A stretch of DNA of 64,000 nt, taken from Rubricella aquisinus (GTDB taxonomy: Bacteria; Pseudomonadota; Alphaproteobacteria; Rhodobacterales; Rhodobacteraceae). Numbering within the stretch: position 1 is the first letter of the stretch; each line of letters opens with the position of its first letter. This document shows positions 36,769 to 44,930 of this stretch, piece by piece. A model generated the notes under the pieces. It saw only the letters and a program-made list of their open reading frames with translations. It made no database searches and was not told the origin of the DNA. Made by a program: the position numbers and the translations under genes. The stretch covers positions 214,130 through 278,129 of the forward strand of contig NZ_JACIJS010000007.1 of NCBI RefSeq assembly GCF_014199445.1. The letters are read 5' to 3'.

Positions 36769-38333
36769 GCTTTCGACTCCTCGGATTCGATCCAATCATG
36801 GAGCAAGGATTTTGCCGCCTCCCGCTCCGTCTGGATCAGACCGCGCAATTCCTCGATCCCCGACGGTTTGCGCTCCTCCAGCGCGCGCGCCTCCGGGTTT
36901 TCCTCAATCGCCTTGACGACCTGACCCGAGCCGGAGAGCACCTCGCCCTCAATCTCCAGCGGGTTGGGGAGCAAATCGGCCTCCCGCGGTTTGAGCAAGG
37001 GGCGCAACACGAACAGGCCGATCAACAGCGCGACAAAGCCCAGCACCGCAATCTCCGCCAGCGACCAAAGCCGCGCGCCAATGGCACCAATCGGGTCCGA
37101 GCGAACCTCCGTCCCTGCGATTTCTTGTGCGGGAAACTCAAGGCTTCGGATCGTGACCACATCGCCGCGCGCGGCGTCAAACCCAATCGCGGAACGGACG
37201 AGTTCGGCCAGCGCTGACATCTCATCCTCGCCGCGCGCGGTCCATTCGCGGGCGCCATCCTCCCCGATGGTGCGAATGCCATCGACCAGCACCGCGACGG
37301 TGATGCGCCGGATTTGGCCTGCAGGCCGGACCCGTTCGCGCATGACCTCGGACACCTCGTAATTGATCAATTCACGCGTGCGGGAGGATTGTTCCGACCG
37401 GCCGGAGGACGCGCCGCCCTCCCCATCGGGCAGGTTCGAGGCAACCGTGACACCGCCCCCGGTCGAGCCGCTGGCGCTGTCCCGCTCCTCTTCCAGATCG
37501 GAATGAATGGCCACGCGGGTATCAGGGTCAATGCGCCGCTCCGTGATGGTCTCGCTGTCCATGTCGGCGTCGATCATCACTTCCACGATGGCGCGGCCCC
37601 CCCCCACGCGCGCGGCCAAAAGCCGCTCGATATTGGCCTTGAGCATGGCGGCGCGATCATCGAACGGATTGCTCGCATCGCCCATGCCGCCAATATCGCC
37701 GGGGGTCAGGATCACGCCCGCCTCCGCATCAATGACGGAGACATCGCGTGCGGCAAGGCCACTGACGGCGGAAGACACCAGAAACCGGATCGATTCCGCC
37801 TGTGCGCGGGGCAGGGGCGGCGCATCATAGGTGACGGTCACGGCCGCGCTGACCTGCGTGTTGCGCGCAAAGGCCGTGCCTTCCTCCCGCGCGATATGGA
37901 CCCGCGCCGCGCGCACGCCGGGCGAGGCGAGGATCGTGCGGGCAAGCTCGCCCTCCTTCGCGCGCCAATAGGCCGCGTCAAACATCTGCGACGTAGTGCC
38001 AAACCCGCTAAGCCCTTCAAGCAATTCGTATCCGGCCCCGCCTGATTGCGGCAGTCCTTGCCCGGCGAGCCGCAGGCGCAGCCGGTCCCGCTCCGCGATG
38101 GGCACAAAGATCGAATCGCCACGCACCTCATAGAACGTGCCCTCACCCTCCAGCACCGTCACGATCTGATCCGCCGAAGCCGGGTCCAGCCCGGAATATA
38201 ACAGCGCGGTTTGCGGGCTTGAGGCCATGCGCGCCATCCCGACGATCAGCGCAAAAACGGCCACTGCCGCCAGTACCGCAACGATTCGACGCTGCTGGCC
38301 CATACTCGCCCAAAGAGTGCTCAACCTTTCCAC
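36765..38333 (-). CDS. fliF: Flagellar MS-ring protein FliF
   Basis: MS-ring subunit in the inner membrane. Two membrane segments: near the N-terminus (about residues 13-35, RRIVAVLAAVAVFALIVGMARM) and near the C-terminus (LAEIAVLGFVALLIGLFVLRPLL). Between lie SGLDPASADQIVTVLEGEGTFYEVR, GQGLPQSGGAGYELLEG and RILASPGVRAARVHIA-like text (ARTILASPGVRAARVHIARE), all family signatures. I chose the GTG at 38333 (VERLSTLWASMGQQRR); an ATG at 38405 and a GTG at 38354 are alternatives, and the frame is open to 38471. Divergent from fliL. Confidence 0.93.
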   Translation of the reverse strand: MERLSTLWASMGQQRRIVAVLAAVAVFALIVGMARMASSPQTALLYSGLDPASADQIVTVLEGEGTFYEVRGDSIFVPIAERDRLRLRLAGQGLPQSGGAGYELLEGLSGFGTTSQMFDAAYWRAKEGELARTILASPGVRAARVHIAREEGTAFARNTQVSAAVTVTYDAPPLPRAQAESIRFLVSSAVSGLAARDVSVIDAEAGVILTPGDIGGMGDASNPFDDRAAMLKANIERLLAARVGGGRAIVEVMIDADMDSETITERRIDPDTRVAIHSDLEEERDSASGSTGGGVTVASNLPDGEGGASSGRSEQSSRTRELINYEVSEVMRERVRPAGQIRRITVAVLVDGIRTIGEDGAREWTARGEDEMSALAELVRSAIGFDAARGDVVTIRSLEFPAQEIAGTEVRSDPIGAIGARLWSLAEIAVLGFVALLIGLFVLRPLLKPREADLLPNPLEIEGEVLSGSGQVVKAIEENPEARALEERKPSGIEELRGLIQTEREAAKSLLHDWIESEESKA

Positions 38334-38404
38334 GGTGATGTTTTCCCCATCCACACGAGGCGCGTTCTGCGCTCGCCATCCCCGTCTGCATATCTTGAGG
38401 AGCA

Positions 38405-38419
38405 TTAAGAAAACGTTAG
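38405..38419. promoter_or_regulatory. CtrA-like binding site between fliF and fliL
   Basis: TTAA-N7-TTAG, one base from the CtrA consensus TTAA-N7-TTAA, in the divergent gap upstream of both flagellar operons. CtrA controls flagellar genes in many alphaproteobacteria. One mismatch and no expression data leave it as a candidate. Confidence 0.45.
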
Positions 38420-38471
38420 TGCCGATCTGCGAAATCAAACGGGACACAAGGTGAACATCGGGATTGACCAA

Positions 38472-38963
38472 ATGAGCGACGACGCGGACAGCACGGGTGA
38501 GGACACAGGCGGGAAAGGCGGCCTGAAATCCATCATCATTGGTGTTTTGGCCGCCGTTGTGCTGGGCGGGGCGGGCTTTTATGTGTCCTATTCCGGGCTG
38601 ATTGGCGGCGCGACTGCGGGAAGTGCGGCGACAGAATCAAAGGTCGCTCTTAGCCCCGGAGACCGCCCTGTTTTTGTCCCGATCCCGCAATTAACCATCA
38701 CCTTTCCCCCTGACGGGCGCACCAGAATGTTGCGCTTCACGGCCGAGCTTGAAGTGGATCGGGCCTATCGGGACGAGGTGGAGGCGCTGCTGCCGCGCAT
38801 CAACGACGTGTTCAACACCTATCTGCGCGCCGTCGATCTGGCGGAATTGGAAGCACCCTCAAGCATGTTGCGCCTGCGCGCGCAAATGCTGCGCCGGGTG
38901 CAGATCGTGACCGGGCCGGGCCGTGTGCAGGATCTGCTGATTACAGAATTCATCCTCAGCTAG
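38472..38963 (+). CDS. fliL: FliL family flagellar basal body protein
   Basis: A 163-residue single-pass inner-membrane protein that stabilises the stators around the motor. Acidic N-terminal tail, membrane segment at about residues 18-40 (SIIIGVLAAVVLGGAGFYV), then a periplasmic domain with PVFVPIPQLTITFPPDGRTRMLRFTAELEVD. The ATG at 38472 has GGGA upstream; a GTG at 38451 is the alternative. First gene of an operon with motA. Confidence 0.9.
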   Translation: MSDDADSTGEDTGGKGGLKSIIIGVLAAVVLGGAGFYVSYSGLIGGATAGSAATESKVALSPGDRPVFVPIPQLTITFPPDGRTRMLRFTAELEVDRAYRDEVEALLPRINDVFNTYLRAVDLAELEAPSSMLRLRAQMLRRVQIVTGPGRVQDLLITEFILS

Positions 38964-38976
38964 AAAGGACGAGGCT

Positions 38977-39354
38977 ATGACATTGATTTCAGACGGTTTG
39001 TTGATCATCGGGGCGCTTGCCGCATCACTCTATTGCTTTGTGCTCGCGGGGCGGTTGAAGCGGCTTATGGCGCTTGATCGCGGGCTTGGCGCGTCGATTG
39101 CCGGGTTGTCGCGTCAGGTCGATGAGATGCACAAATCCCTCGCGATGACGCGAACGGCTGCGGGGGAATCGAGTAGGGATCTCGCGAAATTGACCTCCCG
39201 CGCCGAAATCGCCGCGGGTCGGTTGGAGTTGTTGCTCGCAACCGTGCATGAGCGCAAGGCAACCCCGGTGGCAAAGCCGGTCCCGGCGCCGCGGATCGAC
39301 CCGCGGGCTGAGCTTTTACAGTCCTTGCGCGATGTGAAGCGGGCGATGCGCTGA
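38977..39354 (+). CDS. Single-pass membrane coiled-coil protein in the fliL-motA operon
   Basis: A 125-residue protein with an N-terminal membrane segment (residues 6-26, DGLLIIGALAASLYCFVLAG) and a helical region of coiled-coil character (GLSRQVDEMHKSLAMTRTAAG through ATVHERK), then a Pro-rich stretch (PVAKPVPAPRIDP) and a short C-terminal helix. The layout fits the DUF6468 type found in alphaproteobacterial flagellar loci, which includes the Caulobacter flagellar positioning protein PflI; that link is from memory. Coupled to motE by a TGATG overlap. Confidence 0.8.
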   Translation: MTLISDGLLIIGALAASLYCFVLAGRLKRLMALDRGLGASIAGLSRQVDEMHKSLAMTRTAAGESSRDLAKLTSRAEIAAGRLELLLATVHERKATPVAKPVPAPRIDPRAELLQSLRDVKRAMR

Positions 39355-39911
39355 TGGCAAAAGCACGCAAATTACCGATGCGCAGTGGGGCGCTTATTCT
39401 GTTGGCGCTCTGCCTTGCGGCATCCGGGCTGGTCCGGCTCAGCGCTGTTGCCTCGGAGCATGGTGTCACCATGGCCGCGCAGGCCCGCCCATCGGCAGAC
39501 GCACCCGACACCGACGCGCTCTTGGCCGAAATCGTGGCGGAGCGGGCCGCGTTGGAGGCCCGCGCGGCGGAGATTGACGCGCGCGCGGATGCATTGGCCA
39601 AGGTCGAGGAGGATTTACGCGCCCAGATGCGCGCCTTGGAAGAGGCCCGAAGCGAGCTTCAGGCGCTCGTGACACTCGTTGAAACCTCGGCGGAGGAGGA
39701 TCTCGACCGTCTCACGTTGATTTACCAGAACATGAAACCGGATCAGGCCGCTGCCCTGTTTGAGGAAATGCGTGTCGATTTCGCAGCGGGCTTTCTGGCA
39801 CGGATGGATCCGATCAGCGCGGGGGCGATCCTGGCCGGGCTGCCCCCCGATATCGGCTATGCGGTGTCGGTGGCGCTTGCCGGGCGGAATGCTCAGACGG
39901 CCTCCCGTTAA
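39354..39911 (+). CDS. motE: MotE-like flagellar chaperone protein
   Basis: A 185-residue protein, one N-terminal membrane segment (residues 12-30), then a long Ala/Glu-rich coiled coil (about 50-120) and a C-terminal MgtE-N-like helical domain (LDRLTLIYQNMKPDQAAALFEEM, FAAGFLARMDPISAGAILAGL). MotE is known in rhizobia as a periplasmic chaperone for MotC; here it lies directly before motA. The predicted orientation is N-in with a periplasmic bulk. No motC homologue is certain, but the gene after motA is a candidate. Confidence 0.83.
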   Translation: MAKARKLPMRSGALILLALCLAASGLVRLSAVASEHGVTMAAQARPSADAPDTDALLAEIVAERAALEARAAEIDARADALAKVEEDLRAQMRALEEARSELQALVTLVETSAEEDLDRLTLIYQNMKPDQAAALFEEMRVDFAAGFLARMDPISAGAILAGLPPDIGYAVSVALAGRNAQTASR

Positions 39912-39984
39912 CCCTGATTTCGGGCGTCTGGTGACGTGTTGTTAAGGCTTTCGTCGCCATAGCTAGCGTGAGGAGGGGCGCAAA

Positions 39985-40860
39985 ATGCTTGGTATTATCG
40001 GTATCGTGATCGTTTTCGTGATGGTCTTTGGCGGGTACATGCTCGCCGGGGGCAGTTTTGGTATCATTCTTAAGGCTCTGCCCTATGAAATGATGATGAT
40101 CGCGGGCGCTGCGGTCGGGGCGTTTGCGATTGCCAATGATGGGCACGGGGTCAAGCAGACGCTGGGCGCCTTGGGGATGGTGTTCAAGGGGCCGAAATGG
40201 AAGGCGGCGGATTACCGCGACCTTCTGGTCATGCTGCATGATCTGCTGCGCATCGGAAAGCAAAACCCCGTAGCACTCGAAGAACATATCGAAAAGCCGG
40301 AGGAGTCCTCGATTTTCACCGCATATCCGAGGATTCTTGCGGATAAGGAGACCGTTGCCACGATCTGCGACACATTGCGATCAGCCTCCATGAATTATGA
40401 TGACCCGCATCAGGTGGAGGAGGTGCTCGATAAGCGGACGGAGGCGCGGCTTCACCACGCGATGCATTCCAGCCATGCCCTTCAGACGGTTGCCGATGGT
40501 CTGCCAGCCCTCGGGATCGTCGCGGCCGTTCTGGGGGTGATCAAGACGATGTCATCCATCGACCAGCCCCCGGCCATTTTGGGGAAGATGATCGGCGGCG
40601 CGCTTGTGGGGACGTTTCTTGGCGTGTTTTTGGCCTATGCGTTCGTCGGTCCCTTCGCGACGAAAGTGAAACTGATCGTGGAGGAAGACCACCATTTCAA
40701 CCTTTTGGTGAAGGAGGTTCTGGTCGCCTATCTGCACAAGCACGCGCCCAATATTTGTATCGAAGTGGGGCGCCAAAATACTCCGCTCGGATTGCGCCCC
40801 TCTTTTGATGAGATGGAGGAAGCGATGCGCGGCTCCACCCTGTCGGCCGTGGCGGCATGA
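39985..40860 (+). CDS. motA: Flagellar stator protein MotA
   Basis: Proton-channel stator subunit, 291 residues with four membrane segments. Seen: IGIVIVFVMVFGGYMLAGGSFGIILKALPYEMMMIAGAAVGAFAIAND, the cytoplasmic loop with conserved charged residues, and MHSSHALQTVADGLPALGIVAAVLGVIKTMSSIDQPPAILGKMIGGALVGTFLGVFLAYAFV. No motB is present in the window, so its partner lies elsewhere. The stop overlaps the next start (ATGA). Confidence 0.96.
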   Translation: MLGIIGIVIVFVMVFGGYMLAGGSFGIILKALPYEMMMIAGAAVGAFAIANDGHGVKQTLGALGMVFKGPKWKAADYRDLLVMLHDLLRIGKQNPVALEEHIEKPEESSIFTAYPRILADKETVATICDTLRSASMNYDDPHQVEEVLDKRTEARLHHAMHSSHALQTVADGLPALGIVAAVLGVIKTMSSIDQPPAILGKMIGGALVGTFLGVFLAYAFVGPFATKVKLIVEEDHHFNLLVKEVLVAYLHKHAPNICIEVGRQNTPLGLRPSFDEMEEAMRGSTLSAVAA

Positions 40861-42806
40861 TCCGCTGGGCCATCCTCTTATGGGTCGTGATGGCCACGGG
40901 CGTGTCCGCGCAAATCGCCATACGGGGCGGGGAGCATGCCAATTTCACTCGGCTCGTCCTGCAACTTGGGCCAAACGACCCGGTGCGCCTTCTTGAGACG
41001 GGCTCGGGGCTGACATTGCGGGTGGACCGGGCCGGGGCATCACTGACCGCCGCGCAAACCTTTGACCGAATCCCAAGGACGCGGATCAGTGACGTGCGCA
41101 TATCGCCATCCGGCACGGGTGCAGCCGCAGATATTCGGCTGGCTTGTGAGTGTGACGTGATGGCGGCCCGTTTGGGCGGCGATCTTCTTGTCCTAGACGT
41201 GTATGAAGCCGGGCGCAGCGCGGCACTTCCGCCCGGTGGAACAATGGTGCCGATTAAGGCTTCGATCCCCCAGTCCGACCCGCCAGAACCAGTTTCGCCG
41301 TCCAATGCCGACATAGAAACCGCACAGCGCACATTGCTGCGGCAACTCACACGCGCGGTCGATCAGGGTTTCCTGACGCTAGACGCGACGCCGATGGCGG
41401 ATAGTCCCGACGCCAGTTCCCGCAATGACACGACGATGGAGGAATTGGCCGGCCTTCTGGCAAACAGCGCGGGCGTCGAAGCGAGGACGGCTCTGGACCG
41501 CCCGCAAGGCACTCCACCCCTGCAGCCCACCGCGGATGTGGCGCAATACTGTCTCCCCCCGGAGGACCTCGCGATCGCTGAATGGGCGGGTGAACAGCCC
41601 TTCCTTCAAGAGCTGTCTTCCTTGCGGCAATCGGTTGTGGGCGAATTCGACCGTGTTGATGCGGATGCTTTAGAGCGCGTGGTAAAGCTTTATATTCATT
41701 ATGGATTTGGCGTGGAAGCACGTGCCATGATGCAAACATTTGCAGCAGATCTGCCAAACGCGGCGCTATTGACGGACCTCTCCCAGATTGTCGAAGGCGG
41801 CATGCCCGCACAGGATGGGCCGATAGAAACCATGGTCGGGTGTGGCGGTGCGGCGGGTCTGTGGGCGCTGGCCGGGGCAGCAAATCCCGCGCCACCACAG
41901 CCGGATTTGTGGCCGTCGGTGCTGGAAAGCCTTGCGCAATTGCCGGGCGGTTTGCGCGCCACACCCGGTGACCGCGCCGTGGCAAAGCTCATTGATCTGG
42001 GCCGGGCGGACTTGGCGCGGGAGATGCAGTCCCTTTTGCTGCGGACGGGCACGGCGCTCACACCCCTTGCCGAACTCAACGCCGCGCGCCTGATGCGCGA
42101 GGAAGGACGCGTTGGGGAGGCAGAGCGGGCCTTCGCTCAATTGTCAAAGGAGCCAAACGACGTCGGCGTGATTGCCAAGATCACATTGCTAAACAGCCGC
42201 TTGGATCGCGGCGCGGTGGTCACAGATGCCAGCCTGACGGAAATCCGCAGCTTTGAGACACTGTTTCGCGGCACGCCACTGGAACGCCGCATCGCGGAAA
42301 CCCTTGTGAGGGTAGAGGCTGCGCAAGGAAACCTCCTTGCGGCGTTGGCTCGGATAGATGGCCTGTTGCCCAATGAGGACCAAGAGGAGCGGCGTTATCT
42401 GGCCAAGCAGCGCCTTCTCGCTGTGTCCACGGCCGAACTCGTCGGCCCAAGTGACTTTGCCCGCGCCGTCATCAGCCATTATGACGATATTCTTGCCATG
42501 GAAGGGTCTGGTGCCGTGCGCGAACACCTCGCGGCGGAGTTGCGGCGCATTGGCCTTGGTCAGTTGGCAGCTGATTTGATCGCGGGCCGCCCCCTTGTCG
42601 AGCCGGTATTGGTGGCGGATGCGGTCCTCCCGGACGACAGTGAGGAAAAAAGGACCGAACCGGTTGCTGCCCCGTCACCCCCACCTGAGGCACCGGTTGT
42701 GGAACCTGCGCCGGACAATCCCGCGCTCGACCGTGCGCGACAGGCGCTTGAGCTGACGGGAGAGGCGCGCGCGCAGTTGGAACAGTTGCTCGCACCCCGC
42801 CAATGA
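40857..42806 (+). CDS. Large periplasmic protein coupled to motA (unknown function)
   Basis: A 649-residue exported protein. Signal peptide at residues 1-19 (MIRWAILLWVVMATGVSAQ). About residues 20-118 look like an AMIN-like beta domain (FTRLVLQLGPND, LTLRVDR, RIPRTRISDVRI, DIRLACECDV, LLVLDVYEAG). The remaining 500 residues are mostly helical and TPR-like, with repeats of Ala/Leu-rich helix pairs and a Pro-rich segment near 605-620 (APSPPPEAPVVEPAP). It is translationally coupled to motA by ATGA. The position suggests a motor or stator accessory role, in analogy to rhizobial MotC, but this is inference only. Confidence 0.82.
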   Translation: MIRWAILLWVVMATGVSAQIAIRGGEHANFTRLVLQLGPNDPVRLLETGSGLTLRVDRAGASLTAAQTFDRIPRTRISDVRISPSGTGAAADIRLACECDVMAARLGGDLLVLDVYEAGRSAALPPGGTMVPIKASIPQSDPPEPVSPSNADIETAQRTLLRQLTRAVDQGFLTLDATPMADSPDASSRNDTTMEELAGLLANSAGVEARTALDRPQGTPPLQPTADVAQYCLPPEDLAIAEWAGEQPFLQELSSLRQSVVGEFDRVDADALERVVKLYIHYGFGVEARAMMQTFAADLPNAALLTDLSQIVEGGMPAQDGPIETMVGCGGAAGLWALAGAANPAPPQPDLWPSVLESLAQLPGGLRATPGDRAVAKLIDLGRADLAREMQSLLLRTGTALTPLAELNAARLMREEGRVGEAERAFAQLSKEPNDVGVIAKITLLNSRLDRGAVVTDASLTEIRSFETLFRGTPLERRIAETLVRVEAAQGNLLAALARIDGLLPNEDQEERRYLAKQRLLAVSTAELVGPSDFARAVISHYDDILAMEGSGAVREHLAAELRRIGLGQLAADLIAGRPLVEPVLVADAVLPDDSEEKRTEPVAAPSPPPEAPVVEPAPDNPALDRARQALELTGEARAQLEQLLAPRQ

Positions 42807-42873
42807 CCCTTTCCGACCGGCATCGTCGCCCTAGGTGAACGGCGCGGGGCAGGTATCCGCTGATGGGGAGATC

Positions 42874-44073
42874 ATGGAACAAACACAATTTCAGCCAAGC
42901 CGGCAGGCGGGGCTTACCCGGCTTCAGGCATTCGCGGATCAGGCGGGTGCTGCCTATGCAAAGGGTCGCAACCACGATCACGGGCCGATGGCGCACAATT
43001 CCGTGTCGCACCTCTCCCCATGGATCACTCGGCGCCTGGTGACCGAGCGGGAGGTTCTGGATCATGTCCTGACCCGGCATAGCCTCGCCACGTCAGAAAA
43101 ATTCGTTCAGGAGGTGTTCTGGCGCGGATACTTTAAAGGCTGGCTTGAGCAACGCCCGGATATCTGGCGGTGGTATGTGGCGGACCGGGATCGGTATAGC
43201 CGAACCCATGCCGACGATCAGGCGCTCACGCGCGTTTTGCAGGCAAACTCAGATATTCCATGCATGAATGCTTGGGTCGCGGAACTGATTGAGACGGGGT
43301 ATCTGCACAACCACGCGCGCATGTGGTTTGCCTCCATCTGGATTTTCACGCTGCGGCTGCCTTGGCAATTGGGTGCGGATTTCTTTCTGCGGCATCTGTT
43401 GGATGGGGATGCGGCCTCCAACACGCTGAGTTGGCGCTGGGTGGCGGGCTTGCACACTGTGGGCAAGCATTACGTCGCGCGCGCCTCGAATATCGAGGCG
43501 TTTTCAGGGGCACGGTTCGGCACGGTGGAGGATGTGTTCGCGCAAGACCCGGTGCCGCTGACCGAGCCACATGACCGACCGCCCGCAGCCGGGATCGCGC
43601 CCACAGCACGGGTGCCGGACGCGCCCTTTGCGCTTCTCGTGACGGAGGCGGATTGCACGCCCGATTGGATCGCAGGGGCGCGGGACGCGGCGGGTGTTGT
43701 CACGGTGGCCACCTCCCGCTGGCGCAGTCCATCGCAGGTGTCTGAACGGATTGTGGCGTTTGAACGCGCTGCATTGGCGGAGGCCACGCATTGGTGCCCG
43801 GCGGCCATGACGCTGGATCATCCGGAACCGGGCGCGTTGACGGAGTGGGTGAAGGGGACGGGCTGCCGTCACCTCATCACGCCATATATTCCGGCGGGGT
43901 GGCAACGCGACTGGATCGCGCGGGAGCGCCCGCGCTTGAGCGAGGCAGGGATCACGCTTCACATGCCGCGCCGGGATTATGATACGCTTGTTTGGCCCCA
44001 CGCCACGGCAGGGTTTTTCAAGGTTAAGAAAAAGATACCGGGTATTTTGGCGCAGCTTGGCCTTACGAATTAG
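42874..44073 (+). CDS. Photolyase/cryptochrome-like FAD protein with apparently permuted domains
   Basis: A 399-residue protein whose N-terminal 210 residues match the FAD-binding domain of DNA photolyases: NSVSHLSPWI, FVQEVFWRGYFKGWLEQRP, TGYLHNHARMWFASIWIFTLRLPW, FFLRHLLDGDAASNTLSWRWVAGLH. In normal photolyases an alpha/beta antenna domain precedes this. Here it is absent at the N-terminus, and about residues 250-399 form an alpha/beta-like domain (FALLVTEADCTPDWIAG, CRHLITPYIPAGWQRD, ERPRLSEAGITLHMPRRDYD). Start chosen at ATG 42874 with GGGGAG upstream. Likely light-dependent DNA repair or blue-light sensing. Confidence 0.83.
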   Translation: MEQTQFQPSRQAGLTRLQAFADQAGAAYAKGRNHDHGPMAHNSVSHLSPWITRRLVTEREVLDHVLTRHSLATSEKFVQEVFWRGYFKGWLEQRPDIWRWYVADRDRYSRTHADDQALTRVLQANSDIPCMNAWVAELIETGYLHNHARMWFASIWIFTLRLPWQLGADFFLRHLLDGDAASNTLSWRWVAGLHTVGKHYVARASNIEAFSGARFGTVEDVFAQDPVPLTEPHDRPPAAGIAPTARVPDAPFALLVTEADCTPDWIAGARDAAGVVTVATSRWRSPSQVSERIVAFERAALAEATHWCPAAMTLDHPEPGALTEWVKGTGCRHLITPYIPAGWQRDWIARERPRLSEAGITLHMPRRDYDTLVWPHATAGFFKVKKKIPGILAQLGLTN

Positions 44074-44857
44074 GGCTGGCACCCACGTCATAGGTGAGCG
44101 ACGCCCAGAGGCTGTGCCAGACATGGGGATCGCCCGCGCGCGGCTCCATATGCACAGCGCTGAGCAGGGATAACCCCGCGCCCCGCCGTGGGATCACGGC
44201 TTGCCCCGCCGCGTCGGTGCGAAACAACTCGCGCGAAACGGTCCCGTCCGGCGCCCGGTGGAACAGCGCGATCTGCGTGCCTGCCTTTGGCGCCCCGCGA
44301 TAGAGCAGCAACACGGGCAGGGGGCCGTCAAACGCATATGGGTTTTCGAGCGCGACCAGTTCAAAGGTTAATCCGGTCACCTGATCCTGCCCGATTGGCG
44401 TGCCGACAGAGATCAGCGCCTTGGCATAGCGGGTGTAGGATTCCGAAAACCCCTCCGCCGGTAGCCCGCGATCCCGATGTACTGCGGCGACCCATTCCAA
44501 CCCGTCATAGTCAAGGAAAGCCTGAAATGTCTCCGCCTCCGACCAAGTGAGGGAGGATGGCGTCGTCTCCAATGCGGCAATCGTCAATCCGGGCGCAAGG
44601 TCACTGGCGGACAGGGCAGGGCGATCCCCAATCCGCCCCTCAACCGGGCGCGCCCCGGCGTTGTCATAAAGGTCGAACCGCACGAAACCGGGTGGGAAAT
44701 AGGACAGCCGATTGCCAGATAGATCCTGCCCGACCTTCAAATCCGCTTTGAGCGCCGCGCCGGGGGCGAGCGCGAAATCCTCCGCCTCGATCCAGTATTC
44801 ATGGGCCGTCGCCGTGGAGGCGAACAGCATGAGACAAATCGAGTATATCAGGCGCAT
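44063..44857 (-). CDS. DUF4198 domain periplasmic protein
   Basis: A 264-residue exported protein. Signal peptide at residues 1-18 (MRLIYSICLMLFASTATA) before HEYWIEAEDFALAPGAAL, the classic start of DUF4198 proteins, which are often linked to metal uptake. The domain contains DLKVGQDLSGNRLSYFPPGFVRFDL and ends with HMEPRAGDPHVWHSLWASLTY. The C-terminal end overlaps the convergent photolyase-like gene by 11 bases. No TonB or metal-transport gene lies next to it, so a role is uncertain. Confidence 0.85.
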   Translation of the reverse strand: MRLIYSICLMLFASTATAHEYWIEAEDFALAPGAALKADLKVGQDLSGNRLSYFPPGFVRFDLYDNAGARPVEGRIGDRPALSASDLAPGLTIAALETTPSSLTWSEAETFQAFLDYDGLEWVAAVHRDRGLPAEGFSESYTRYAKALISVGTPIGQDQVTGLTFELVALENPYAFDGPLPVLLLYRGAPKAGTQIALFHRAPDGTVSRELFRTDAAGQAVIPRRGAGLSLLSAVHMEPRAGDPHVWHSLWASLTYDVGASPNS

Positions 44858-44930
44858 GGTCGGCTCCGTTCATCGCTTTGATCGGAGCATAGCGCCCCGA
44901 TCCCGCCTGACCAGCCGAAAGCGGCGCAAA

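Noticed and set aside
38334..38471. FliF start at 38471, filling the frame
   Set aside because: The added residues do not resemble FliF N-termini, would overlap the promoter region with the CtrA-like site, and would abut the fliL start.
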